From Haemophilus influenzae (GTDB lineage Bacteria; Pseudomonadota; Gammaproteobacteria; Enterobacterales; Pasteurellaceae), in assembly GCF_019703545.1 (NCBI RefSeq), contig NZ_AP018771.1, forward strand, positions 1,178,001-1,242,000: 64,000 bases of DNA, in the 5' to 3' direction. A program made the translations under genes and the position numbers. This document shows, piece by piece, positions 36,473 through 46,050 of this stretch. The stretch's first letter is position 1. Every line of letters begins with the position of its first letter. The notes under the pieces were generated by a model. It was not told where the DNA came from and did not search any database. It saw nothing but the letters and a program-made list of their open reading frames with translations.

Positions 36473-38542
36473 TTAAACTGGTCGAATACTTTCTACATCT
36501 AATTTTGCATCAAACTCATTAAGTAGAATTTGTAATTTACTATCTTTTTGCAACTCATTTTGAGCTTTTTCCCGCAATGCTTGATAAATATTGCGGCGAT
36601 ATTCAATTGGCGTCGTGACATTGCTATCATCAAGATTAATTGTTAATCGAATATCTTTACCTTGTAATTTGCTTAATGCTTCAGCTAAATTTTTTATACT
36701 TCTGTCTTGGCGTAAATGGGATTTTTCTGAACGTAGTCCAAGATTGATTTCATCATCGGTTTTGCTTTGTAAGAAACAATTTAATGCTAATTCTTTGCTA
36801 AATCCTGTTAAGCCAGAACGCTCAACTATATCTGCCCACTCATCTTGTTGAGTTTTGGTAATGATTTTTAAACGTAATTCAGGCGTAATATCTTTTAAAA
36901 TCGCCTGTTTTATATCAGAAGGACGAACGCCTGTATCGGCTTTAGCAAGTTCTGGATTGCTCCATTCCCAACGATAGGTGTCAGCACTCAAGATTTCTTG
37001 CTCATCTTGAGCAATTTCTACATTATCATCACTTGAATTTTCTTCTGTGCTATTTTTTTGTGGAGCCTGTGCGGCATTTGGTGGTGATGTTGGCTTTTCT
37101 ATGTGCTTGGGCTTTGGCTTTGGCTCAGTCATTTCTCGCACGGGAAGTGCGGTCATTTTTTTATGAGATTTTTCTTCGTCTAGTTCTTGGATGTGATGTA
37201 AGGTTTCACTTACTACAGCTAATGATTCAGCTTTGTGTTCTTGACGTTCTTGGTTTTCCAGTTGTGTTAAATGTTCAAGCGCATCTAAAGCCGAAAGGCT
37301 TGCCAAATTTGGAATGCTCGTTTTATTTGGTTTTACTTGAGAATAAGCAGATTTGATACTTTGAGACAGTACTGGCACATCGACATAATTACCCGTATTT
37401 TCAACCGCACTTGGCGTTGATGGCGGTGGAGTAATAGTGGTGTTAGCCTTTGGTACTGCCGTAAGGAACTTTGGGTGGAATGCCAATGCCCTCAATAATG
37501 TCATCTCTGCACCAATACGACGATTTGGCGCATTTGATAAATCTTTTCTACCAGAAACAATGACTTGATAAAAAAACTGAACATTTTCTGGAGAGATATG
37601 TTTGGCTAAAAATGAAAAATGTTCATGGTTATCTGAAGATTTTTGTGGAAGAAGTTGCATAAGTGCAATTTGATGTAATTTTTCTGCACATTCGCCAAGT
37701 AATTTATCCCAATCGCCTGCCGCATCTGCAACTCTTTGCAGTGTTCGCATTAAGAGTTCGCCATTGCCTTGATGTAAGGCGTATAAAATATCAACAGAAT
37801 AGTTATCATCAAGCAACCCTAACATATTGCTTACCACACTATTTGTAACTTGTCGGTCGCCCATTGCAATGGCTTGATCCGTTAAACTTAAGCTATCACG
37901 AATACTTCCTTGTGCCGCTTTTGCAAGTTTAACTAATGCAGGTTCTTCAAAAGGAATATTTTCTTGCGTCAAAATATGGGCAAGATGCTGGGAGATTTGA
38001 GTTTCATCTAATGCTTTAAGATGAAATTGTAAACAGCGAGAAAGAATAGTTACAGGTAGTTTTTGTGGATCTGTTGTTGCGAGTAAAAATTTTACATATT
38101 CGGGCGGTTCTTCTAAAGTCTTGAGCAACGCATTAAATGAATGACGAGATAGCATATGGACTTCATCGATTAAGTAAACCTTAAATCTGCCCACAACTGG
38201 TTTATATTGCACGTTATCCAATAATTCACGCGTGTCTTCAACTTTTGTGCGAGACGCCGCATCAATTTCAATTAAATCAATGAAATTGCCTTGCTCAATG
38301 GCTTTACAATTTTCACATTCGCCACAAGGCGTTGCCGTTACACCGTGAACACAATTTAATCCTTTTGCGAATAATCTAGCAATAGAGGTTTTTCCTACAC
38401 CACGCGTGCCTGAAAAGAGGTAAGCGTGATGTAGTCGATTATCTTTTAATCCATTTGCTAATGCCGTGATAATGTGTTCTTGCCCAACAACATCAGCAAA
38501 TGTTTTTGGTCGCCACTTTCTGGCTAAGACTTGATAGCTCAT
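36473..38542 (-). CDS. dnaX: DNA polymerase III tau/gamma subunit DnaX
   Basis: DnaX is the motor of the clamp loader; tau also binds the polymerase core and DnaB helicase. The 689 residues begin with the AAA+ domain: P-loop GTRGVGKTSIA, a zinc module (CxxxxxxxxCxxC near residues 64-79), DEVHMLS and the SRC box. Domain III ends near 370, then a Pro/Ser/Gln-rich linker to about 520 and the tau-specific domains ending in SIRPV. In the linker, the heptamer A AAA AAT at 37058-37052 is in the right frame for a -1 shift to an immediate TAG, which would give a 497-residue gamma-like protein. apt lies 11 bp upstream. Confidence 0.96.
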   Translation of the reverse strand: MSYQVLARKWRPKTFADVVGQEHIITALANGLKDNRLHHAYLFSGTRGVGKTSIARLFAKGLNCVHGVTATPCGECENCKAIEQGNFIDLIEIDAASRTKVEDTRELLDNVQYKPVVGRFKVYLIDEVHMLSRHSFNALLKTLEEPPEYVKFLLATTDPQKLPVTILSRCLQFHLKALDETQISQHLAHILTQENIPFEEPALVKLAKAAQGSIRDSLSLTDQAIAMGDRQVTNSVVSNMLGLLDDNYSVDILYALHQGNGELLMRTLQRVADAAGDWDKLLGECAEKLHQIALMQLLPQKSSDNHEHFSFLAKHISPENVQFFYQVIVSGRKDLSNAPNRRIGAEMTLLRALAFHPKFLTAVPKANTTITPPPSTPSAVENTGNYVDVPVLSQSIKSAYSQVKPNKTSIPNLASLSALDALEHLTQLENQERQEHKAESLAVVSETLHHIQELDEEKSHKKMTALPVREMTEPKPKPKHIEKPTSPPNAAQAPQKNSTEENSSDDNVEIAQDEQEILSADTYRWEWSNPELAKADTGVRPSDIKQAILKDITPELRLKIITKTQQDEWADIVERSGLTGFSKELALNCFLQSKTDDEINLGLRSEKSHLRQDRSIKNLAEALSKLQGKDIRLTINLDDSNVTTPIEYRRNIYQALREKAQNELQKDSKLQILLNEFDAKLDVESIRPV
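37050..37060 (-). promoter_or_regulatory. Candidate -1 frameshift site in dnaX
   Basis: The coding strand reads CAA AAA AAT AGC. The heptamer A AAA AAT in zero frame allows tandem -1 slippage, and the next codon in the -1 frame is TAG. The site lies in the linker just before the tau-specific domain, like the E. coli gamma frameshift. No strong Shine-Dalgarno-like stimulator is seen, and the nearest hairpin (TTGCTC/GAGCAA) is about 40 bases downstream. Confidence 0.5.
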
Positions 38543-38553
38543 CGAATCCTTAA

Positions 38554-39096
38554 TTAATGACCTTCAAAATTGACGAGTGTATAGCAATCAACGCCCAAAT
38601 TATTTAAGCGTTTTTCGCCACCTAATTCAGGTAAATTAATCACAAATGCAGCGTGTTTTACCGTGCCACCTAAACGTTGCACTAATTTTACTGTCGCTTC
38701 AACGGTGCCGCCTGTTGCTAATAAATCATCAATAATTAAAACATTATCTCCTTCTGAAATTGCATCAACGTGCATTTCCAAAGTATCTTGACCATATTCT
38801 AATTGATAAGATTGCGAAATAGTCTCACGTGGTAATTTTTTAGGTTTACGCACTAATTCAAAAGGCAATCCTAAGGCTAAAGCTACCGGTGCACCAAAAA
38901 TAAAACCACGAGATTCAGTTCCAAGAACTTTGGTAATTCCTTTATCGCGATATTGTTCCACAATAAGATCTATTGTTGCTTTAAAAGCTGCTGGAACTTC
39001 TAAAAGGGTCGTAATGTCGCGAAAGATAATGCCTTCTTTTGGATAATTAGGAATTGATTTGATAGAAGATTTGATTAAATCAAGTTGTGTAGTCAT
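38554..39096 (-). CDS. apt: Adenine phosphoribosyltransferase Apt
   Basis: Apt makes AMP from adenine and PRPP in purine salvage. The 180 residues have the PRPP loop [13 protein letters not shown], the adenine-site region [10 protein letters not shown] and the flexible loop with RKPKKLP. It sits directly upstream of dnaX, as in E. coli, and the two are likely co-transcribed. An uptake core lies upstream at 39110. Confidence 0.97.
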   Translation of the reverse strand: MTTQLDLIKSSIKSIPNYPKEGIIFRDITTLLEVPAAFKATIDLIVEQYRDKGITKVLGTESRGFIFGAPVALALGLPFELVRKPKKLPRETISQSYQLEYGQDTLEMHVDAISEGDNVLIIDDLLATGGTVEATVKLVQRLGGTVKHAAFVINLPELGGEKRLNNLGVDCYTLVNFEGH

Positions 39097-39180
39097 AAAT
39101 AATGCTCAAAAGTGCGGTAAAAAAAAGAAACGTTTTTAGATTGGCATTCTATCATAAAAAAATAGAAAGAGAGGAAAATA

Positions 39181-39203
39181 AAAATCCCCAATTGGGGATT
39201 TTT
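39181..39203 (-). terminator. Terminator of the aceE-aceF-lpdA operon
   Basis: AAAATCCCC and GGGGATTTT form a perfect stem with a tiny loop, with T runs on both strands. It lies about 50 bp after the lpdA stop. Confidence 0.75.
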
Positions 39204-39255
39204 ATTTAAGTTTGAGTTTACAATTTAAGATGAATTAAAACTTCTTAAATAGAAA

Positions 39256-40680
39256 TTATTTTTTCTTCGCTTTTGCATTTGGCAGGTCAGTAATTGAGCC
39301 TTCAAATACTTCCGCAGCTAAGCCAACAGACTCGTGTAACGTTGGGTGTGCGTGGATAGTTAATGCGATATCTTCTGCATCACAACCCATTTCAATTGCA
39401 AGACCGATTTCGCCTAATAATTCCCCACCATTAGAACCTACGATTGCACCGCCCAGTACACGATGTGTATCTTTATCAAAGATTAACTTCGTCATACCTT
39501 CTGAACATTCAGAAGCAATCGCGCGGCCTGATGCAGCCCAAGGGAATTTAGCCACTTCGTAGTTTAAGCCTTCTTGTTTACATTCTTTCTCAGTTTTACC
39601 TACCCACGCCACTTCTGGTTCGGTATAAGCGATTGATGGAATTACTTTAGGATCGAAGTAGTGTTTTTGTCCCGCAATGACTTCTGCGGCAACGTGACCT
39701 TCGTGAACACCTTTATGTGCTAACATTGGCTGACCTACAATATCCCCAATTGCGTAGATATGTGGTACGTTGGTACGCATTTGTTTATCAACGTGAATAA
39801 AACCACGATCATCCACTTCAACACCTGCTTTACCTGCATCAATCAATTTACCATTTGGCACACGACCGATAGCAACAAGCACCGCATCATAACGTTTGGT
39901 GTCATTACAGGCTTTGCCTTCCATTGAAACATAGATACCATCATCTTTTGCTTCAACTGCAGTCACTTTGGTTTCAAGCATTAACTTGAATTTTTTCTCA
40001 ACTTGTTTAGTGTAAATACCAACAACATCTTTATCTGCTGCAGGAATCACTTGGTCGAACATTTCCACAACTTCAACTTCAGAACCTAAAGCATTGTATA
40101 CAGTACCCATTTCTAAACCGATGATACCACCGCCCATAATAAGTAGTTTTTTCGGTACTTCTTTTAATTTAAGTGCATCTGTTGAATCCCAAATACGAGG
40201 ATCTTCGTGTGGGATAAAGGGTAATTGAACTGGACGAGAACCTGCCGCAATAATGGCATTGTCGAATTTAACAGTCGTTGGGTTTCCATCGCGATCACGC
40301 GCAACTAATGTGTGAGAATCGGTAAAAGTCGCTAAACCTTCAACAACAGTCACTTTACGTGCTTTTGCCATTCCCGCTAAACCGCCAGTTAATTTAGCAA
40401 CAACAGCTTCTTTTCCTGCACGTACTTCATCTAGCTCAATGCGTGGTTCACTAAAATAAATACCATTTTTATTAGCGTGCTTTGCTTCTTCAATTACTTT
40501 TGCAACGTGTAATAACGCTTTAGATGGAATACAACCTACGTTTAAACACACCCCACCTAAGGTTGAATAACGCTCAACAATAACAGTTTCTAATCCTAAA
40601 TCCGCACAACGGAATGCGGCTGAATAACCTGCAGGACCTGCACCAAGTACAACGACTTGGGTTTTAATTTCTTTACTCAT
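39256..40680 (-). CDS. lpdA: Dihydrolipoyl dehydrogenase LpdA (E3)
   Basis: LpdA reoxidises dihydrolipoamide with FAD and NAD+ for both pyruvate and 2-oxoglutarate dehydrogenases. The 474 residues show the FAD motif GAGPAGYSAA, the redox disulfide in GGVCLNVGCIPSK, a second nucleotide motif IMGGGIIGLEMG, and the HAHPTLHES catalytic histidine. It is the last gene after aceE and aceF, separated from aceF by a 113-bp gap filled by an uptake core and a nested-palindrome element. Confidence 0.97.
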   Translation of the reverse strand: MSKEIKTQVVVLGAGPAGYSAAFRCADLGLETVIVERYSTLGGVCLNVGCIPSKALLHVAKVIEEAKHANKNGIYFSEPRIELDEVRAGKEAVVAKLTGGLAGMAKARKVTVVEGLATFTDSHTLVARDRDGNPTTVKFDNAIIAAGSRPVQLPFIPHEDPRIWDSTDALKLKEVPKKLLIMGGGIIGLEMGTVYNALGSEVEVVEMFDQVIPAADKDVVGIYTKQVEKKFKLMLETKVTAVEAKDDGIYVSMEGKACNDTKRYDAVLVAIGRVPNGKLIDAGKAGVEVDDRGFIHVDKQMRTNVPHIYAIGDIVGQPMLAHKGVHEGHVAAEVIAGQKHYFDPKVIPSIAYTEPEVAWVGKTEKECKQEGLNYEVAKFPWAASGRAIASECSEGMTKLIFDKDTHRVLGGAIVGSNGGELLGEIGLAIEMGCDAEDIALTIHAHPTLHESVGLAAEVFEGSITDLPNAKAKKK

Positions 40681-40728
40681 TTTTACCTCGTAAAAACGTT
40701 CAAAATATTGACCGCACTTTTACGGTCT

Positions 40729-40792
40729 TTGTAGGATGGGTTTCTGCCCACCAAAGATTTCATTAATCGGTGGGCTTAAAGCCCACCTACAG
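40729..40792. repeat. Nested-palindrome dyad element, copy 1
   Basis: The left arm TGTAGGATGGGTTTCTGCCC and the right arm, read in reverse complement, TGTAGGTGGGCTTTAAGCCC, are close matches, and the right arm is itself palindromic (GTGGGCTTAAAGCCCAC), the left arm imperfectly so. The whole is a MITE-like inverted repeat of about 64 bp filling the aceF-lpdA gap. A related element lies at 45937-46010. Confidence 0.7.
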
Positions 40793-40793
40793 A

Positions 40794-42425
40794 TTACATT
40801 ACTAAGCGACGTAAATCTGCTAAAACAGAGCCAAGATAGCTAATGAAACGAGCTCCATCTGCACCATCAATGACACGGTGGTCGAATGATAATGACATTG
40901 GAAGAATTAAGCGTGGCGCAAATTCTTTACCGTTCCATACTGGCTCCATTGATGATTTAGACACACCAAGGATAGCTACTTCTGGCGCATTTACGATTGG
41001 CGCAAAGTGCGTTGTACCAATACCACCGAGACTTGAAATGGTGAAACAGCCACCTTGCATATCAGATGCAGTCAATTTGCCTTCACGGGCTTTTTTCGAT
41101 ACTTCCATTAATTCACGTGAAAGTTCGATAATGCCTTTCTTGTTCACATTTTTGAATACAGGCACGACTAAGCCATTCGGCGTATCTACTGCGACACCGA
41201 TGTTAATATATTTTTTCAGGATTAAGCGTTGAGCATCTTCGGTAATTGAGCTGTTGAAACGTGGATACGCTTCTAATGCTTTTGCCACCGCTTTCATAAT
41301 GAACACAACTGGCGTGATTTTTACACCGAGTTTTTGTTTTTCTGCTAATGCATTTTGTTCTTTACGGAATGCTTCTAAATCCGTGATATCTGCTTTATCA
41401 AAGTGAGTAACGTGTGGAATTATTACCCAGTTACGATGTAAGTTAGCACCTGAAATTTTGTTGATACGACTTAATTCAACTTCTTCAATTTCGCCAAATT
41501 TACTGAAATCAACTTTTGGCCATGGCAATAAGCCTAATCCAGCACCATTTGCTACACCATTGCCAGTAGTTTGTGCTGTTGCACCGCTTTCATAAGCTTT
41601 AACTGCGGTCTTCACATAAGCTTCAATATCTTCTTTAACGATACGACCTTTACGACCAGTACCTTTTACTTTATCTAGATTTACACCAAATTCACGAGCT
41701 AAACGACGAATTACTGGTGTTGCGTGTGCATATCCTGTACTTGCTTCTACTTGTTCTTGGCTTAATCCAGATACGTTGTTATTTGATTGAGGTGCTTGTG
41801 CAGTAGTAGCAGGAGCTGCTGCCTGTGGTGCTGAAGCTGATGCTGCTGGAGCTGCTGCCTGTGGTGCTGATGTTGAAGCTGATGTTGCTGGAGCTGTACC
41901 TGGTACTTCAAAACGCATAATTAATGAACCAGTTGAAACTTTATCGCCTGATTTCACTAAAATTTCTTTTACCACACCGCCGAATGGTGCAGGAACTTCC
42001 ATTGAGGCTTTATCGCCTTCAACGGTAATTAAAGATTGTTCTTCAGTGATTGTATCGCCAACTGCAACCATAATTTCGGTTACATTGACTTCATCGCCAC
42101 CAATATCTGGCACATTTACTTCTACAATAGCTGAAGCCGTTGGTGCGCTAGCAACCGCTGGAGCAGTAGGCGCATCAGCTACTGGAGCAGTACCTGCCGC
42201 TTCTAATACAAGCATTGGAGTACCAGTTGAAACTTTATCGCCCACTTTCACTAAAATTTCTTTTACAACACCCGCTTCTGGTGCAGGCACTTCCATTGAA
42301 GCTTTATCGCCTTCAACGTTAATGATAGATTGATCAACAGAAATGGTATCGCCTACGTTTACCATCACTTCTGTTACGGTAACTTCATCACTACCAATAT
42401 CAGGAATTTGAATTTGTTTTGACAT
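40794..42425 (-). CDS. aceF: Pyruvate dehydrogenase E2, dihydrolipoyllysine acetyltransferase AceF
   Basis: AceF is the core of the pyruvate dehydrogenase complex. The 543 residues have two lipoyl domains (about 1-75 and 104-180), each with the lysine in [11 protein letters not shown]. coli has three. An Ala/Pro-rich linker with a repeated SAPQAAAPA unit follows, then an E3-binding domain ([15 protein letters not shown]) and the catalytic domain with [12 protein letters not shown]. It lies between aceE and lpdA. Confidence 0.97.
   Translation of the reverse strand: MSKQIQIPDIGSDEVTVTEVMVNVGDTISVDQSIINVEGDKASMEVPAPEAGVVKEILVKVGDKVSTGTPMLVLEAAGTAPVADAPTAPAVASAPTASAIVEVNVPDIGGDEVNVTEIMVAVGDTITEEQSLITVEGDKASMEVPAPFGGVVKEILVKSGDKVSTGSLIMRFEVPGTAPATSASTSAPQAAAPAASASAPQAAAPATTAQAPQSNNNVSGLSQEQVEASTGYAHATPVIRRLAREFGVNLDKVKGTGRKGRIVKEDIEAYVKTAVKAYESGATAQTTGNGVANGAGLGLLPWPKVDFSKFGEIEEVELSRINKISGANLHRNWVIIPHVTHFDKADITDLEAFRKEQNALAEKQKLGVKITPVVFIMKAVAKALEAYPRFNSSITEDAQRLILKKYINIGVAVDTPNGLVVPVFKNVNKKGIIELSRELMEVSKKAREGKLTASDMQGGCFTISSLGGIGTTHFAPIVNAPEVAILGVSKSSMEPVWNGKEFAPRLILPMSLSFDHRVIDGADGARFISYLGSVLADLRRLVM
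41812..41896 (-). repeat. Tandem repeat in the AceF linker
   Basis: A 36-bp unit encoding the Ala/Pro-rich linker is repeated about twice, with a partial third copy at a 42-bp spacing. Such in-frame repeats can change the linker length by 12 residues at a time. Confidence 0.65.
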
Positions 42426-42487
42426 TTTTTGTTCCTTTTAAAGTGCGGTCATAAAACACAATGTTTTTTGACCGCAGTTTTCATCAA

Positions 42488-45148
42488 TTACGCATAAAGC
42501 GGATTGATACGATCTACATTCAAACCGAATTTCGCAATCGCATCTGCAACCACTTGGTTAGATACTGTACCTTCTTTCGCTAATTGAGAAAGTGCAGCAA
42601 CCACAACATAACGTGCATCAACTTCGAAGTGTTCACGTAAGTTTGCACGGCTATCTGAACGACCGAAACCGTCTGTACCTAATACATGATAGTGCTTACT
42701 TGGTACAAATGCACGGATTTGATCAGCATAACTTTTCACATAGTCAGTTGAAGCAACGGTTGGTAAATCAGCTAATACTTGAGTAACATAAGGCACACGT
42801 TGTGTCTCTGTTGGGTGTAATAAGTTCCAACGTGCTGCATCATGACCTTCGCGTGCTAATTCATTGAATGAAGGCGCAGAAAATACATCTGAAGTCACAC
42901 CGTAGTCATTTGCAAGAATTTGTGCCGCTTCACGAACGTGGCGCATAATCGCACCAGAACCTAATAATTGAACGTGACCTTTGCCTTTTTTACCTTCCAC
43001 TGTTTCAAATTTATATAAACCTTTGCGGATACCTTCTTCCGCACCAGCTGGCATCGCAGGTTGATCCATCACTTCATTTAATGTAGTCATATAATAGAAC
43101 ACATCTTCTTGTTTTTCGCCGTACATACGGTTAATACCGTCTTGCATAATTACAGCGACTTCAAAAGCGAATGATGGATCGTAAGTGATACAGTTAGGAA
43201 TGATACCCGCTTGAATATGGCTATGACCGTCTTCGTGTTGTAAACCTTCTCCATTTAAGGTTGTACGACCAGAAGTACCCCCTACCATAAAGCCACGAGC
43301 TAATTGGTCGCCTGCAGCCCACATCATATCGCCCACACGTTGGAAACCAAACATTGAGTAATAGATGAAGAATGGAATCATCGGTTGGTTATTGACAGAG
43401 TACGAGTTCGCTGCTGCTAACCAAGATGCGGTTGCACCTAATTCATTGATACCTTCTTGTAGCACTTGACCATCTTTTGCTTCACGATAGTAAGCCACTA
43501 AATCACGGTCTGAAGGTACATAGTTTTGACCATGTGGGTTATAAATACCAACTTGACGGAATAAACCTTCCATACCGAAAGTACGCGCTTCATCCGCAAT
43601 CATTGGAACGATAGTTTTACCGATGTTTTTATCTTTTAATAAGATGTTTAATGCACGAGTAAACGCCATAGTGGTTGAAATACCACGAGGTTGTTCTTCT
43701 AATAATGCTTTAAACTCTTCTAATGCAGGAACTTTATATTCAACATCAAATTTAGTACGACGAGCGGGAACATAACCGTTTAATGCTTTACGGTGACCAT
43801 GTAAGTATTCATACTCAGGTGTGCCTTCAGCAAATTTAATGTATTCTAATTTTTCTACTTGTTCATCGGTTAATGGTAATTCAAAGAAGTCACGGAAACC
43901 TTTAAGGCTTTCGTAAGACATTTTTTTAGATTGGTGAGCGGTATTTTTACTTTCCGCTTCAGGAATTTTATAACCTTTAACTTGATGCGCTAAAATCACA
44001 ACTGGTTTCGTTGCATTTTGTGCTTTTGCATAGGCTGCATATAATTTTTCGCTATCGTGTGCACCACGGCGTAATGCCCAGATTTCATCATCGGTCATAT
44101 CAGCAACTAATGCGGCAGTTTCTGGATAACGACCGAAGAAGTGTTCACGAATATATGCACCATCTTTAGATTTAAAGGTTAAATAGTCTCCATCAACCAC
44201 TTCCATCATTAACTGAGTTAATTTACCTGAAGTATCTTTAGCGAATAATTTATCCCAATCGCTGCCCCATAAAACTTTAATGACTTCCCAGCCAGCACCA
44301 GTAAATAATCCTTCTAATTCTTGAACGATTTTACCATTACCATTCACAGGGCCATCTAAACGTTGTAAGTTACAGCTAATAGTGAAAATTAAGTTATCTA
44401 ATTTTTCACGTGCTGCGAAAGTTAATGCTCCTTTAGACTCAATTTCATCCATCTCGCCATCGCCTAAGAACGCATAAACTTTTTGATCTTTGGTATCTTT
44501 TAAGCCACGGTTATCTAAGTATTTTAAGAAACGCGCTTGATAGATGGCGTTTACAGGGCCTAAACCCATAGAAACCGTAGAGAATTGCCAAAATTCAGGC
44601 ATTAATTTAGGGTGTGGATATGAAGATAAACCGTCCGTAAAGGCTTCTTGACGGAAGTTATCCATTTGTTCTTCAGTTAAACGACCTTCTAAGAATGCAC
44701 GCGCATACATACCTGGTGCTGCATGGCCTTGGAAGAAAATTAAGTCGCCACCGTTTTTCTCTGTTGCAGCTTTGAAGAAGTGGTTATAACACACTTCATA
44801 CATTGTTGCTGCAGATTGGAAAGTGGAAATATGCCCACCTAAATCAAGATCTTTCTTCTGACTGCGTAAAACCATTGCGATCGCATTCCAACGTACTGCT
44901 GAACGAATACGACGTTCGATGGCGTGATCACCTGGATAAGCAGGTTGTTCAGCCACAGGAATAGTATTCACGTAATCAGTGGTTACCCCTGTTGGCAATG
45001 AAACACCACTTGTGCGTGCTTGACCAATAACTTGCTCAACGATATATTGAGCACGTTCAACGCCCTCTTCACGAATTAATGAATCTAATGATTGCAACCA
45101 ATCTTGTGTTTCGATTGGATCAACGTCATTTTTTAAAATCTCAGACAT
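42488..45148 (-). CDS. aceE: Pyruvate dehydrogenase E1 component AceE
   Basis: AceE decarboxylates pyruvate with thiamine diphosphate and acetylates the AceF lipoyl arm. The 886 residues match the homodimeric E1 family: GGHISTFQSAATMYE near the N-terminus, the cofactor motif GDGEMDEIESKGALTFA, and GTSGRTTLNGEGLQHEDGHSH. AAGGAA precedes the ATG. It is the first gene of the operon and diverges from mgsA across a 299-bp gap. No pdhR gene is next to it, unlike E. coli. Confidence 0.98.
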   Translation of the reverse strand: MSEILKNDVDPIETQDWLQSLDSLIREEGVERAQYIVEQVIGQARTSGVSLPTGVTTDYVNTIPVAEQPAYPGDHAIERRIRSAVRWNAIAMVLRSQKKDLDLGGHISTFQSAATMYEVCYNHFFKAATEKNGGDLIFFQGHAAPGMYARAFLEGRLTEEQMDNFRQEAFTDGLSSYPHPKLMPEFWQFSTVSMGLGPVNAIYQARFLKYLDNRGLKDTKDQKVYAFLGDGEMDEIESKGALTFAAREKLDNLIFTISCNLQRLDGPVNGNGKIVQELEGLFTGAGWEVIKVLWGSDWDKLFAKDTSGKLTQLMMEVVDGDYLTFKSKDGAYIREHFFGRYPETAALVADMTDDEIWALRRGAHDSEKLYAAYAKAQNATKPVVILAHQVKGYKIPEAESKNTAHQSKKMSYESLKGFRDFFELPLTDEQVEKLEYIKFAEGTPEYEYLHGHRKALNGYVPARRTKFDVEYKVPALEEFKALLEEQPRGISTTMAFTRALNILLKDKNIGKTIVPMIADEARTFGMEGLFRQVGIYNPHGQNYVPSDRDLVAYYREAKDGQVLQEGINELGATASWLAAANSYSVNNQPMIPFFIYYSMFGFQRVGDMMWAAGDQLARGFMVGGTSGRTTLNGEGLQHEDGHSHIQAGIIPNCITYDPSFAFEVAVIMQDGINRMYGEKQEDVFYYMTTLNEVMDQPAMPAGAEEGIRKGLYKFETVEGKKGKGHVQLLGSGAIMRHVREAAQILANDYGVTSDVFSAPSFNELAREGHDAARWNLLHPTETQRVPYVTQVLADLPTVASTDYVKSYADQIRAFVPSKHYHVLGTDGFGRSDSRANLREHFEVDARYVVVAALSQLAKEGTVSNQVVADAIAKFGLNVDRINPLYA

Positions 45149-45447
45149 AGGTTTTCCTTAATCTGTTTTGAGTGAATATTAGTTTAGACAAGGCTAAACA
45201 CGAATACGGCAATATTTGCTTTTCACAAACATTTAACAAATCTTGTAAATTTTAGAAGATTTTTTGAGATAAAGATAGTGAATTTTCATCAAATCATCAT
45301 ATCAAATCAGCTTTGCCATAAATAATTATTTGAAAGTGCGGTAATTTTTTTGTGTTTTTTTGTTCGCTAAAATAACCAGTAAAATATTGCATTCCATCGG
45401 GCTTTGTTTTAAAGTTTTTTCAGATTTTTTTCAAAAAGGACTCAGCA
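45149..45447. other. Divergent aceE-mgsA intergenic region
   Basis: This 299-bp AT-rich gap must hold the promoters of both genes and contains one uptake core at 45334-45342. I did not find a clear PdhR, ArcA or FNR site by eye, and no protein or RNA gene is apparent. Confidence 0.5.
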
Positions 45448-45906
45448 ATGCAGACAACAACTCGAACCCTCACTCAACACAAACGTATTGCACTTGTGGC
45501 TCACGACAGTTGTAAAAAAAATTTACTGAATTGGACGCAAAAACACAAAGAGGCACTCAAGTCTCATATACTTTATGCAACAGGTACAACAGGGCATATT
45601 TTAGAACGAGAAACAGGTTTAAGCATTCAATCTTTATTAAGTGGCCCAATGGGCGGCGATCAGCAACTTGGTGGATTAATCGCAGAAAAGAAAATCGACA
45701 TGATGATCTTCTTTTGGGATCCAATGAATGCCGCCCCACATGATCCTGATGTGAAAGCCCTTATGCGTATTGCAACAGTGTGGAATATCCCTGTTGCGAT
45801 TAATCAAAGCTCTGCAGATTTTCTTTTAACTTCAGTTTTATTTGAACAAGATGTGGAAATTGACGTACCAGATTATGAAGGGTATTTAAAAGAGCGGTTA
45901 GCTTAA
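45448..45906 (+). CDS. mgsA: Methylglyoxal synthase MgsA
   Basis: MgsA converts dihydroxyacetone phosphate to methylglyoxal and phosphate, a bypass used when phosphate is low. The 152 residues have the [12 protein letters not shown] start, the GTTGHIL phosphate site, the [13 protein letters not shown] motif with the catalytic aspartate, and [15 protein letters not shown]. The ribosome site is a modest AAGGA. It is followed by an uptake core and a dyad element. Confidence 0.95.
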   Translation: MQTTTRTLTQHKRIALVAHDSCKKNLLNWTQKHKEALKSHILYATGTTGHILERETGLSIQSLLSGPMGGDQQLGGLIAEKKIDMMIFFWDPMNAAPHDPDVKALMRIATVWNIPVAINQSSADFLLTSVLFEQDVEIDVPDYEGYLKERLA

Positions 45907-45936
45907 ACTGCAACGAAAATTTACCGCACTTTATAG

Positions 45937-46010
45937 TTGTAGAGTGGGCTTTAGCCCACCAATTAACCATAAAAAATGAATAAAAACGGTGGGCTGAAGC
46001 CCACCCTACG
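45937..46010. repeat. Nested-palindrome dyad element, copy 2
   Basis: Left arm TTGTAGAGTGGGCTTTAGCC and right arm GGTGGGCTGAAGCCCACCCT are inverted copies of each other and each is nearly palindromic around GTGGGCTnnAGCCCAC. They flank an AT-rich centre. The element is related to the one at 40729-40792 and lies between convergent mgsA and the YdgA-type gene, where it may also end transcription. Confidence 0.7.
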
Positions 46011-46050
46011 ATACTGAAAAACGCGAACAAAATTTATCGCACTGTTTTAG

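Noticed and set aside
45800..46030. A small minus-strand reading frame across the mgsA end and dyad element
   Set aside because: Its translation comes from the palindromic repeat and the antisense of mgsA; no conserved protein or ribosome site.
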